From Thiobacillus sp. (GTDB lineage: Bacteria; Pseudomonadota; Gammaproteobacteria; Burkholderiales; Thiobacillaceae): 45,602 nt of DNA. Numbering within the stretch: the stretch's first letter is position 1; every line of letters begins with the position of its first letter. Under the pieces are notes generated by a model. That model searched no databases. It saw nothing but the letters and a program-made list of their open reading frames with translations, and was not told the DNA's origin. Both the position numbers and the translations under genes were made by a program. Below are positions 36,109 through 43,804 of this stretch, in pieces. The stretch lies in contig JAUYCF010000065.1 in the NCBI GenBank assembly GCA_030692355.1, positions 1 through 45,602 on the forward strand, in the 5' to 3' direction.

Positions 36109-36827
36109 CAATGCAGTTTCCACAAGCCCAGGCATTTATCGCCGAACATGCCATCGTCCTCTGTGCAGCCCTCGTTGATGTACCGCTCTGCCTTTGGCAA
36201 ATTGTATGGGGGCTTCTCAAGATTAAGCGGCCGCCAGATAAGGCCTTCGCAAAGTTCCGCGTTGCCGTCCCGGTCGGTAAAAGTGGTGGTGAGCAACCAC
36301 TTTGCCCCGCTCTTCCGGAACTGGTCGAGCGCAGCCAGTCCATCGCCAAAGCTCAGGTGAACCAGGCAATCCCGACAGAGTATCAAGTCGGCTTTGGGCA
36401 AGGGTCCCGAAACGATATCCATGTACTCAAACCTGCGGTTCTCCTTCCCGAAGGAACTGTTGTTCTTGTCGACAATATCCCGAACGATGTCACCGCCCGT
36501 GTACTGGACGCCGGGAAGGTTTACATGGCGCATCCAGTTCCAGTCGCCGCACGGAACATCGAGCAAGTGTTCGATCTTTAACACATCCAGCAGTTTGGGG
36601 ATTTCTTCACGAACGATACGGGTCTGAAAAAGGCTGGATCCCTTGCCGGAGCGTGACTCCGTACCCAGGAACAGATTGTCTTCGTAGATTTTTTCAAAAT
36701 CCAGAGAGGCCGGCTTTTCATCCGTTTCGACAGCATGCGGCCTGACCAGGGCGGCGCCCAGCCAATTCCACACACTCCGAAATAATGACCGCGCCTTCAC
36801 ATTCATCCGTGGGATGTTCTCGTTCAT
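36108..36827 (-). CDS. Class I SAM-dependent methyltransferase
   Basis: Cytoplasmic methyltransferase of about 239 residues. Motif I is LLDVPCGDWNWM, followed by the acidic GGDIV and ADLILCRDCLVHLSF (post-II/motif IV region). An N-terminal FEKIYEDNLFLGTESRSGKGSSL is shared by a group of cluster methyltransferases. It may methylate the chain or its end, and methylation is a common chain-termination mark in ABC-dependent O-antigens. Starts at 36863, 36827 and 36806 are all in frame without a strong ribosome site. The frame stays open to 36914, but that part lies in a palindromic repeat. The stop overlaps the next gene. The gene is AT-richer than its neighbours. Confidence 0.85.
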   Translation of the reverse strand: MNENIPRMNVKARSLFRSVWNWLGAALVRPHAVETDEKPASLDFEKIYEDNLFLGTESRSGKGSSLFQTRIVREEIPKLLDVLKIEHLLDVPCGDWNWMRHVNLPGVQYTGGDIVRDIVDKNNSSFGKENRRFEYMDIVSGPLPKADLILCRDCLVHLSFGDGLAALDQFRKSGAKWLLTTTFTDRDGNAELCEGLIWRPLNLEKPPYNLPKAERYINEGCTEDDGMFGDKCLGLWKLH

Positions 36828-36860
36828 GACATGCACTGTTAACGTTAAACCGAGATTGTT

Positions 36861-37001
36861 CATTAGGATAGTTCTATAAATTCCGATTTCGTCATTGCGA
36901 GCGTAGCGAAGCAATCCAGAACCGTTGATATATCAATGACCTTTCTGGATCGCCACGTCGCTTCGCTCCTCGCGATGACAATTTATAGAAGTACCCATTA
37001 G
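36861..37001. repeat. REP-like family A, long palindromic copy (MITE-like)
   Basis: The core (36891-36980) repeats the pattern of 1-99: GTCATTGCGAGCGTAGCGAA...CTGGATCGCCACGTCGC...CGATGAC. It is flanked by a perfect 11-bp inverted pair, TTCTATAAATT (36872-36882) and AATTTATAGAA (36981-36991). Beyond that, weaker inverted similarity extends to about 36861 and 37001. Confidence 0.8.
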
Positions 37002-37024
37002 CCAGTTTGGCATTGCTTTTAGCC

Positions 37025-37048
37025 CCCTCTCCCTTGAAGGGGAGAGGG
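37025..37048. repeat. Short hairpin repeat
   Basis: CCCTCTCCC and GGGAGAGGG form a 9-bp stem with a 6-nt loop. This is a common dispersed intergenic hairpin; it could also act as a weak terminator for the GT2 gene downstream on the minus strand's upstream side, but there is no T-tract. Confidence 0.6.
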
Positions 37049-37085
37049 TGAAATACATTGATGCCGATGCGGGCGGCCATCCCCT

Positions 37086-37143
37086 GTGGGAGCGGCTTTA
37101 GCCGCGATGGGCTGCGCGCTATCGCGGCTAAAGCCGCTCCCAC
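37086..37143. repeat. REP-like family B, perfect inverted pair
   Basis: Two perfect 23-nt arms (GTGGGAGCGGCTTTAGCCGC + GAT and its complement) flank a 12-nt spacer. Same family as at 13.8 kb and 45.5 kb. Confidence 0.9.
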
Positions 37144-37209
37144 ATTCAGTTCGCGAGGTTTTCCAGGTTCGGATAAACCCAAATAATCCATTGGTAAATT
37201 CAACCCGCC

Positions 37210-37231
37210 TCCCCCTTTGTAAAAGGGGGGA
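37210..37231. repeat. Short C-run/G-run hairpin repeat
   Basis: CCCCCTTT and AAAGGGGG pair around a 3-nt loop. It lies 28 nt after the GT2 stop on the minus strand and may help termination there. Confidence 0.55.
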
Positions 37232-37258
37232 ATACTCCGACACGACCCAATTCATGGC

Positions 37259-38170
37259 TCAGTGCCGCCGCGCGCACCACCCCCATAGCGCCCCCCATTT
37301 TCGCCGCTTTCTTCGCCGTGCCAGTTCAATATCCACGGCTCGACGAAATTGCGCCGGGGGGTCGTCGGCAACGAACCTTTGCACGAGTTCGTCATATTCC
37401 GGGTGCAGGCGTGACAAGGCTTTCGCACCCGCGGCCGCCAGCGTCGCGCGTTCGGCTCCGAAGCTGACACCGCCGGCATGAAAGACGAAGGTATCGGCGC
37501 ACAGCACATTGTGCCAGCCGGCCTTCGCGGCCCGCCGGCTGAAATCGTTTTCCTCGCCGTATCCGCGTCCAAACCGTTCAGCGTCGAACAGCCCCACCCG
37601 ATCGAGACAGGCGCGCCGGATGTACGTGCAAAAACCGACTGCCGTCGGAATCTCGACGTGCGAGCCCGCATTCGTCCGGGCGAACAATCCGTCCAGTTCG
37701 GCCAGGCCGACATCCGGTGGCATCGCGTTGTCCGCGCAAAACACCGGGTAGCTGCAGATCGTCGCGTAGTTCGAAAACGGCGTCGCCGTCGCAATATCCG
37801 GCCCGCTGTAAACGCACGTGCGCAACCGGTCCAGCCAATCATTGGCCACCTCGGTATCGCTGTTCAGCAGCACCACGTCACGGTCCGGGTGAAGGCTCAT
37901 GCCACGGTTGACGGTGGCGACGAAGCCGAGGTTTTCCGCATTGACCAGCACCGTCGTGCCCGGCCTGTCGCCCAATGCGGCGCAATATTCGGCCAGCGCA
38001 GGTTCCGGACTGGCATCGTCGATCAACACCAGTTCGAAGGGGGTCGCGCAATGCGCCTTCAGGACCGATTCGATGCAACGCCGGGTTTCCTCGAACCCCT
38101 TGTAGACAGGGACAATCACGTCCACCACGCGAGCCGGGTCCGGGAGGGCGCGGTCATCACGGCCGGACAT
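37259..38170 (-). CDS. GT2 family glycosyltransferase
   Basis: GT-A inverting transferase of 303 residues: VVDVIVPVYKGFEETRRC, LVLIDDASPEP, the metal-binding VVLLNSDTEV, and YGEENDFSRRAAKAGW (catalytic ED region of rhamnosyltransferase-like GT2s). Soluble, with a basic C-terminal tail (RRRKRRKWGALWGW). The ATG lies inside the end of the upstream acyltransferase gene (14-nt overlap), indicating coupling. The downstream ~430 nt hold only repeats and the methyltransferase leader, so this is the last gene of the upstream unit. Sugar specificity unknown. Confidence 0.9.
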   Translation of the reverse strand: MSGRDDRALPDPARVVDVIVPVYKGFEETRRCIESVLKAHCATPFELVLIDDASPEPALAEYCAALGDRPGTTVLVNAENLGFVATVNRGMSLHPDRDVVLLNSDTEVANDWLDRLRTCVYSGPDIATATPFSNYATICSYPVFCADNAMPPDVGLAELDGLFARTNAGSHVEIPTAVGFCTYIRRACLDRVGLFDAERFGRGYGEENDFSRRAAKAGWHNVLCADTFVFHAGGVSFGAERATLAAAGAKALSRLHPEYDELVQRFVADDPPAQFRRAVDIELARRRKRRKWGALWGWCARRH

Positions 38171-38870
38171 CGTTCCTCACCCGGCGGAAACGCATTCCCG
38201 GCACTTCGACCAGAACATAGGAAAGTGTTGAAATTATGAATATCAGCGGCGCACTGACCAGCAGCAAGGTCAGGAAACGCATGCTTCCAAGCGCCTGGAA
38301 CCATTCCGTCGCGACCATCCAGTTGAGCACCGGAAAGTGCCAGATGTAGTAGCTATAGCTGACCAGGCCAGCATAAATCATGAAGAGGTTGATCGGTTCC
38401 ACCCCCAGTGGCGGCGGCATGAACAACATGAGCAAATGCCGGAACAGGCTGCCCCAATCATCGATCCCGGCCTGCCCGGGCACCCAGGCTGCTATCAACA
38501 GCAGGATCGCCAGCTGAGCGTAGTACGCCGGAAACACCCGCATCACCCGCCGCAGAAAATAACGGTCAAGCGCGGGACGCTGACGCAGACCGGACTGCCA
38601 CTCCGCGAACGGGATCGCCAGCAAAAACCCAGAGAGCACGAAAAAGATCGTCACCCCCGCTCCACCGATGCTGACCAGTGGCGTGAAATCCAGTGGCATA
38701 CCAGCCAGTACCAGAATGAAATCAGGATGCCCCGACAGGCCCCAGGCGTGGTACAGAAACACCCACAATGCAGCCCACCCGCGAATTCCGGTCAACACAT
38801 CTAAATGGCTTTTGTCCGGCTGGAATGGCTCGACGAACCTGAAATGAAGCCAGTGCGCGAAGGGTTTCAT
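38157..38870 (-). CDS. Acyltransferase-3 family protein with missing central part
   Basis: Integral membrane protein of 237 residues related to OafA-type O-acyltransferases. The N-terminal signature is present (LTGIRGWAALWVFLYHAWGL with the H, VTIFFVLSGFLLAIPF, YFLRRVMRVFPAYY). The C-terminal end (LVSYSYYIWHFPVLNWM, then the last two helices) is also present. The middle ~120 residues of the family, including the usual W-S-L-x-V-E-x-x-F-Y stretch (intact in the acyltransferase at 41.5-42.6 kb), are absent: the chain passes from MPPPLGVEPIN straight to LFMIYAGLVSY. This looks like an in-frame internal deletion and may have inactivated the enzyme. The ATG at 38870 has a GAGGGG site. Confidence 0.75.
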   Translation of the reverse strand: MKPFAHWLHFRFVEPFQPDKSHLDVLTGIRGWAALWVFLYHAWGLSGHPDFILVLAGMPLDFTPLVSIGGAGVTIFFVLSGFLLAIPFAEWQSGLRQRPALDRYFLRRVMRVFPAYYAQLAILLLIAAWVPGQAGIDDWGSLFRHLLMLFMPPPLGVEPINLFMIYAGLVSYSYYIWHFPVLNWMVATEWFQALGSMRFLTLLLVSAPLIFIISTLSYVLVEVPGMRFRRVRNDVRP

Positions 38871-38906
38871 CGCCCCCTCGCCCGCCAGGAACCCGACGCA
38901 CGGCAA

Positions 38907-40118
38907 TCAGATGGGCGCATCGGACAACCCTGCCAGTTCGAGCACACACGAGAGGGAGCCGGAAGCCTGCCGCAAGGGTCCGACATCGACACCATACGCT
39001 GCCAGATGCCGGAGGGCGATTTCGTACTCCGAAGGTTGCCCGAGACGGAAGCGCAGATAACCTGAATCGTAGATCAGGTCCATCGGAACGAGATAGGCGA
39101 ACAGGTAGAACGCCAGACGCGCCACCCGCTCCGGCTCGTCGCCCGCCTCAGCGATGAAGCGGTGCGCGCAGTCGCCCAGCACCTCGACGGGCTTTCCCAT
39201 CAGCATCGCTTCCAGCCCGACGCTGGAATTGATGGTCAGCATCCTGTCGCAGCGGCGGACGAATGCCACGCTGTCCGGCGAGTCATCCACTTGATACCAG
39301 TCCGGCTTCAGCGCGAACAGGCTGCCCGGATGGCCGCGCACCAGCACATTGCCGTCGGGATGATGCAAATGGGCGTAAACCAGCAGAGACTGGTTATCGA
39401 AACCATGACCGAAGGCCAGCAAATTGGAATCGTCTTCAACCTGGAGCACCACGCCGAGATTGAGTCGCGCCGCTGGCGTCTCGCCGTCCCCGGCCTGATA
39501 AAAAAAGCGCCGGAGTGCCTCGATTCCTAACCCGGCCGCGGGCCGCAAACCGCTTTCCAGATAGCGCCGCCCGGCCTCGGTATTCCCGTTTACGCCGCTG
39601 AAATCGAAATAGGCGGTGGGCCGGTATTGCGGCCAGCGCAGGGGGCCCACCTCCAGATGCGCCACCGGGATGCCTTTTTCCGCTGCGGCCCAGCTAAGCG
39701 ACGGGCAGTTGCACCAGGTCAGAATGGCTTCGATCTCTTGCGCAGACGTTTGTGAAAAGATTTCCGTGAAGGCCGCATCGAGACAGGGCACACGCTCGCT
39801 CAACAGGCGCCTGAATGCGGCAATGGGATTGCCGCCGCTTTCCGCCAGCAGCGTCTCGTAAACCGCCTCCGACAAAAACCCGTATTCATGCGCGGCCATG
39901 TCCTCGCGGGCCGGTATCCGATAGTGAAGCCGGTCGGCGTTGCCGGCCTGCATTTCCCAACGGTTTTGCCCCCGCCAATGCTCCGGTTCCCGTGTGTAAT
40001 CCTCGCTTGCGATGAACAGCATGCGTTCGCCGAACGACGACAGCAGCCGGTAATACACCCACAGATAGGGCGCCCGGTAGCCGCGCAGCGGGAACGGCAG
40101 CAGGAACGCGGCGATCAT
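38907..40118 (-). CDS. Capsule/Kdo-transferase-like glycosyltransferase
   Basis: Soluble protein of 403 residues resembling the KpsS/capsule-synthesis or GT99/GT107 Kdo-transferase group. It has an N-terminal FLLPFPLRGYRAPYLWVYY, a central LSWAAAEKGIPVAHLEVGPL and FFYQAGD, and a C-terminal VLVRGHPGS and TINSSVGLEAMLMGKPVEVLG, the last being the most typical stretch. The ATG at 40118 overlaps the wzt stop (ATGA). Tight coupling to Wzt, which reads the chain end, makes a chain-terminating or end-capping transferase an attractive inference. A frame open to 40265 lies within wzt and is ignored. The exact family needs a profile search. Confidence 0.7.
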   Translation of the reverse strand: MIAAFLLPFPLRGYRAPYLWVYYRLLSSFGERMLFIASEDYTREPEHWRGQNRWEMQAGNADRLHYRIPAREDMAAHEYGFLSEAVYETLLAESGGNPIAAFRRLLSERVPCLDAAFTEIFSQTSAQEIEAILTWCNCPSLSWAAAEKGIPVAHLEVGPLRWPQYRPTAYFDFSGVNGNTEAGRRYLESGLRPAAGLGIEALRRFFYQAGDGETPAARLNLGVVLQVEDDSNLLAFGHGFDNQSLLVYAHLHHPDGNVLVRGHPGSLFALKPDWYQVDDSPDSVAFVRRCDRMLTINSSVGLEAMLMGKPVEVLGDCAHRFIAEAGDEPERVARLAFYLFAYLVPMDLIYDSGYLRFRLGQPSEYEIALRHLAAYGVDVGPLRQASGSLSCVLELAGLSDAPI

Positions 40119-41509
40119 TCTTCCATCGCCCCCGGCAGGGAAATACGTATCGGCGCATACACCACCCCGACCTGCTCGCGCGACGACCAGAAGCGCAGGC
40201 GATTGATCGGGCGGCGCTGGTCCAGCTCTTCCCGCCCCTCCCCGGAAAAACAGGCCAGCCCGCAATGCACCAGATATTCCCCGGAACTGATGGGCAGGCG
40301 CACCCGGTATTCCACCTCATGCCGGCCTGGTTCCAGATTCAAAGGCTGGCCTGCGAGAAGATTGTTGTCGCCCCAGATATCGCCGCCCCGCACGCCTGAA
40401 ATCGAGATACCCAGGGCCACATTCCGGATAGCCTCCGACGCCAGAAGACTGAAGCGGAACACGACTTCCTCGTTCGGCTTGAGCAAGGGGCTTTTCTCCA
40501 GCGAGGCCCCGTCGCCCTTGTACAGGTCAATCCGCTCGATGATCGCGCGGGCGCTGCCGAAACGTTTTTCTCCCAGTTCCCGATTCCATTCACGTTCCTG
40601 GATCGCCTTGAGTTCGCTCACCGTCATCCGGCGCGCATCGCGGCCGGAGTCCTGAACCGGTTCCACCTGCCGGGTCTGCGCCTGGCTCATCATGCCCTTC
40701 TCGTAGGCCAGCACAGCGGCCAGCACATCGGGGGTGTCATGAATCACGCGGCCACCGTCCAGCACGATGCAGCGGTCGGCATACTCCAGAATGCTGCCCG
40801 TGGAATGCGTCACCATCAGGATGGTGACGCCCTTCTCCCGCAGTGCCTCCATGCGCTTGAAGCACTTGTACTGAAAGCCGATGTCGCCCACCGAAAGCGC
40901 CTCGTCGACGATGAGGATTTCCGGATCGACGCAGGCCTGCACGGCGAATGCCAGGCGCACATACATGCCGCTGGAGTAAGTTTTTACCGGCCGGTCGATG
41001 AACTCGCCGATATCCGCAAACGCCGCGATTTCATCGAAACGTCGCGCCACCTCTTCGTGGGTCAGACCAAGAATCGATCCATTCATGAACACGTTTTCGC
41101 GGCCGGTGAATTCCGGGTTGAACCCCGCGCCCAGTTCCAGCAGCGCAGCGATGCGGCCGCGCGTTTCCACCGTCCCGGCGCTGGGGGTAAGCGTGCCGCT
41201 AATGATCTGCAGCAGCGTGGATTTGCCCGCGCCGTTGCGGCCGATGATCCCGACCGTTTCCCCGCGCCGGATTTCGAAGCTCACCTCGTTCAGCGCGTGG
41301 AATACCCGGTGATAGCACCGGGGCGCCCGGCCAAACAGGCGATGCAGCCTGGGCATCACCATCTGCTTGAGACGATCGCGCGGCGTGTCGTAAATGGGGA
41401 AGTATTTGGATACCCCCTTTATCCGGATTGCAATTCCGGATTCGTCCCCAGTCGCGGCTGCGCTGTTTCGGGTGTTCACCTCCATGGCCGCTACCATCCC
41501 GTCACCCAT
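40115..41509 (-). CDS. wzt: Polysaccharide export ABC ATPase with C-terminal cargo domain
   Basis: ATPase partner of Wzm. Residues ~25-265 are the nucleotide-binding domain: Walker A GRNGAGKST (90-98), signature YSSGM (178-182), Walker B ILIVDE (198-203) and switch H235. Residues ~330-460 form the immunoglobulin-like Wzt-C domain (FRFSLLASEAIRNVALGISI, RLPISSGEYLVHCGLACF) that recognises a modified chain terminus in known systems. This implies chain-length control by an end cap. The ATG at 41509 overlaps the acyltransferase stop by 8 nt; ATGs at 41497 and 41485 are possible. The permease gene lies far downstream at 12.6-13.5 kb. Confidence 0.93.
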   Translation of the reverse strand: MGDGMVAAMEVNTRNSAAATGDESGIAIRIKGVSKYFPIYDTPRDRLKQMVMPRLHRLFGRAPRCYHRVFHALNEVSFEIRRGETVGIIGRNGAGKSTLLQIISGTLTPSAGTVETRGRIAALLELGAGFNPEFTGRENVFMNGSILGLTHEEVARRFDEIAAFADIGEFIDRPVKTYSSGMYVRLAFAVQACVDPEILIVDEALSVGDIGFQYKCFKRMEALREKGVTILMVTHSTGSILEYADRCIVLDGGRVIHDTPDVLAAVLAYEKGMMSQAQTRQVEPVQDSGRDARRMTVSELKAIQEREWNRELGEKRFGSARAIIERIDLYKGDGASLEKSPLLKPNEEVVFRFSLLASEAIRNVALGISISGVRGGDIWGDNNLLAGQPLNLEPGRHEVEYRVRLPISSGEYLVHCGLACFSGEGREELDQRRPINRLRFWSSREQVGVVYAPIRISLPGAMEE

Positions 41510-42623
41510 AGCTGACCCGCGCAGCGGGCGTGACTCCGGAGATGGTTGCCGGGAAATGCCGATCGCGCAGGGCATTAAAGCGCTTCTCGTAAAGTTCATA
41601 CACCCCATACGAAATCAACAGGGTCAGTACCATGAAAGCCAGCCACATCGCAAATGCGCCCGACAGCGTGGCCTCGCAGCAGCCGAACAGATAAACCAGC
41701 GTCAGCGCCACCGGCAGGTTCACCAGATAGGCGGCGTAGGAAACTCTGGCCAGGAATGCGCCCGGCCCGGCAAGCCAGTCAGGCTGGCCGCGGTCGAGCC
41801 CGATCAGCAGCAGCCCCGCGCAGCCGACGGGAACGAGGCTCAGATAAAACGTCTTGGCGAAGAACGATTCGTTCAGCACTTCATCCGGGGTCAAGGCAAA
41901 GTACATCGCGCTAGCCACGAAAACCAGCGTCATCCCGGCCGCCAGTCCGGGGATTTTTAGCCAGCGAGGGTGCTGGTGATACACCCAGGCCAGCAGCACG
42001 CCAACCATCAGGGTGTCAAAACGCAAAAAAGCCACCTTCCTTATTTCCTCGGTCCAGTTCCCGACCGAATCCGCGACCAAGAGGCGCGCCGCCAGGGAAA
42101 ACAGGATCACGATGATCGCCACGATCAGAATCGAGCGTGCCGGAGGCCAACCCGACAAACGCCCCAATAGCAGAAACAGGGCGGGAAACAGCAGGTAGAA
42201 CATTTCCTCCACCGCCAGGCTCCAGGCTTCGGGGAAGAACAACGGATGGGGCCCGAACAGGTTTTGCACAAATACCAGATATTTCCATAACGCATCCAGC
42301 CCGCCGGGGCGAATCTGCAACGATATCAAAATGATATTGATCAGCACGAACAGATAGTAGTTGGGGAGGGTGCGGAACCAACGACGCGCATAAAAGCCCC
42401 GCAACCAGTGGGTGCCGCCTTGCCCAGACAGCCGAATGAGGATACCGCCGATAAGAAAACCGCTGAGCACAAAAAACAGTTCCACCCCGAAGAAGCCGCC
42501 AAAGCGGAAATACTCTGCCCACGGCAGAGCCGACCGCAGGAACACGCGCCCATGGCTCAGCAACACCAGCAGGATCGCCAGCGCCCGACACAGATCGAGC
42601 CAGTCGTTCCTGCGCGCCGTCAT
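41502..42623 (-). CDS. Acyltransferase-3 (OafA-like) O-acyltransferase
   Basis: Membrane enzyme of 373 residues with about ten hydrophobic helices that would transfer acetyl or another acyl group to sugars of the polysaccharide. Features: DLCRALAILLVLLSHGRVFL (catalytic-type H), VELFFVLSGFLIGG, RRWFRTLPNYYLF, EAWSLAVEEMFYLLFP and the final LARVSYAAYLVNLP. It is full length, unlike the shortened paralogue at 38.2-38.9 kb. The ATG at 42623 follows the SGNH-like gene by 16 nt; the frame stays open upstream but would overlap that gene. It overlaps the wzt start. Confidence 0.9.
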   Translation of the reverse strand: MTARRNDWLDLCRALAILLVLLSHGRVFLRSALPWAEYFRFGGFFGVELFFVLSGFLIGGILIRLSGQGGTHWLRGFYARRWFRTLPNYYLFVLINIILISLQIRPGGLDALWKYLVFVQNLFGPHPLFFPEAWSLAVEEMFYLLFPALFLLLGRLSGWPPARSILIVAIIVILFSLAARLLVADSVGNWTEEIRKVAFLRFDTLMVGVLLAWVYHQHPRWLKIPGLAAGMTLVFVASAMYFALTPDEVLNESFFAKTFYLSLVPVGCAGLLLIGLDRGQPDWLAGPGAFLARVSYAAYLVNLPVALTLVYLFGCCEATLSGAFAMWLAFMVLTLLISYGVYELYEKRFNALRDRHFPATISGVTPAARVSYG

Positions 42624-42639
42624 CCGGCAAGCACCGGCG

Positions 42640-43803
42640 TCACGGCGCCGCTCCAGCCGGCGGCTCAATGCAAGCGGCCAGGCGCGCGGCCGTATCCTCC
42701 AGGGGATATTCCATGGCCCGGCGCGTGGCCTCAGCGATGTAGTGTTCCACATTCATTGGGGTGATGCGATAAGCGCCCTGCCCGACCGAGCGCGTGATCA
42801 GGGTATTGATCTCCGGATCGAAGTGATCCATGTCCTTGTAGCGGGCTATGTCGTCGAGAAAGTCCTGATCCTCGAAACCCGAAACCTGCAGGTTCGGCAA
42901 CCGGCTGCTCAATTCGGCCAGATAGCGGATCACCGCCAGGTGCGCGGCGGCGTCGCCCTGTCGGTATTGATGCCAGATTGCGAATTTGGCGCGGCTGTAA
43001 GGTGGAAACACGAGGTGGAACCGGGTCTGCGGAAATTCCCTGACCAATGTTATCAGGTTGCGCTCCACATAATCGATGGCAAGAGCGGTCTGGGCGGGGT
43101 CGGCAGCCTGAACCGCGCCCGCGCGGATTGCCGCCGCGGCCTCGGACAGTTTCTCGTGGACATCCCGGATCTGGAAGTTGTCCCGCGCCCGGCACCACGC
43201 GTCCAGCCCGCCGAACCGCACGGTCTGTTCCGGGTCGCTCATCCAGGCGTTCGGCCGGTCCAGGTCCGTCTCGCGGCCGACGCAATCGGGTTCCCGCGAG
43301 CCGCGCGCCAGGCAGCCGAGAAAATGCCCGTTCAGGTAGGCGCGGATATCGTTGAACGGATTGTCGTCGTACAGGTAATCCCAGGTCGGCAGCGGATAGT
43401 ACCAGTAGCCCTTGCGCTGATTCAGGTAAATGAAATCCAGCGAGTAGATCACCTGCCGCAGCGGCCTGCGCTCGAGCAGATGGCGCAGGATCAGGCTCCG
43501 CTCGAAAAAATCCCCGGCGGAAATCGACAGATTGACGAATTTTCCGCCCAGAATCCGGCTGGCTTCGTCCGCCGAACTGTTCTCGAGAATGCTCGTGCCG
43601 AGTATCGCCGAATCGAAATCGCCATGCCGGATCGCGCCGGCTGCCTGCAGCCGCAGGTTTTTATGTACTGTCCCGGGCCGCCCCCACGGTTCATGGAACA
43701 GCGCCAGCGGATCATAGGCAAACAGCGCCGAGAATAGGAGCGCGACCGGCCCCAGGGTCGCCAGGATCAGGACAAGGACGAGTTTCCGGGCGCGCCTGTC
43801 CAT
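42640..43803 (-). CDS. Membrane-anchored SGNH/AlgJ-DltD-like partner of MBOAT
   Basis: Protein of 387 residues with an N-terminal membrane anchor (~8-29) and a large periplasmic domain. It has AILGTSILENSSADE (a GxS nucleophile-like block), NLSISAGDFFER, HLVFPPYSRAKFAIW and MDHFDPEINTLI, the last resembling the D-x-x-H end of SGNH hydrolases. In alginate (AlgJ/AlgX) and DltD systems such proteins work with an MBOAT enzyme to move acyl groups onto exported polymers. The MBOAT gene is directly upstream with a 1-nt gap (TGACATG). The SGNH assignment is by motif pattern and context. Confidence 0.75.
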   Translation of the reverse strand: MDRRARKLVLVLILATLGPVALLFSALFAYDPLALFHEPWGRPGTVHKNLRLQAAGAIRHGDFDSAILGTSILENSSADEASRILGGKFVNLSISAGDFFERSLILRHLLERRPLRQVIYSLDFIYLNQRKGYWYYPLPTWDYLYDDNPFNDIRAYLNGHFLGCLARGSREPDCVGRETDLDRPNAWMSDPEQTVRFGGLDAWCRARDNFQIRDVHEKLSEAAAAIRAGAVQAADPAQTALAIDYVERNLITLVREFPQTRFHLVFPPYSRAKFAIWHQYRQGDAAAHLAVIRYLAELSSRLPNLQVSGFEDQDFLDDIARYKDMDHFDPEINTLITRSVGQGAYRITPMNVEHYIAEATRRAMEYPLEDTAARLAACIEPPAGAAP

Positions 43804-43804
43804 G

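Noticed and set aside
36828-36914. Upstream extension of the methyltransferase (starts LRYARND)
   Set aside because: This part translates the REP-like palindrome and not a protein N-terminus.
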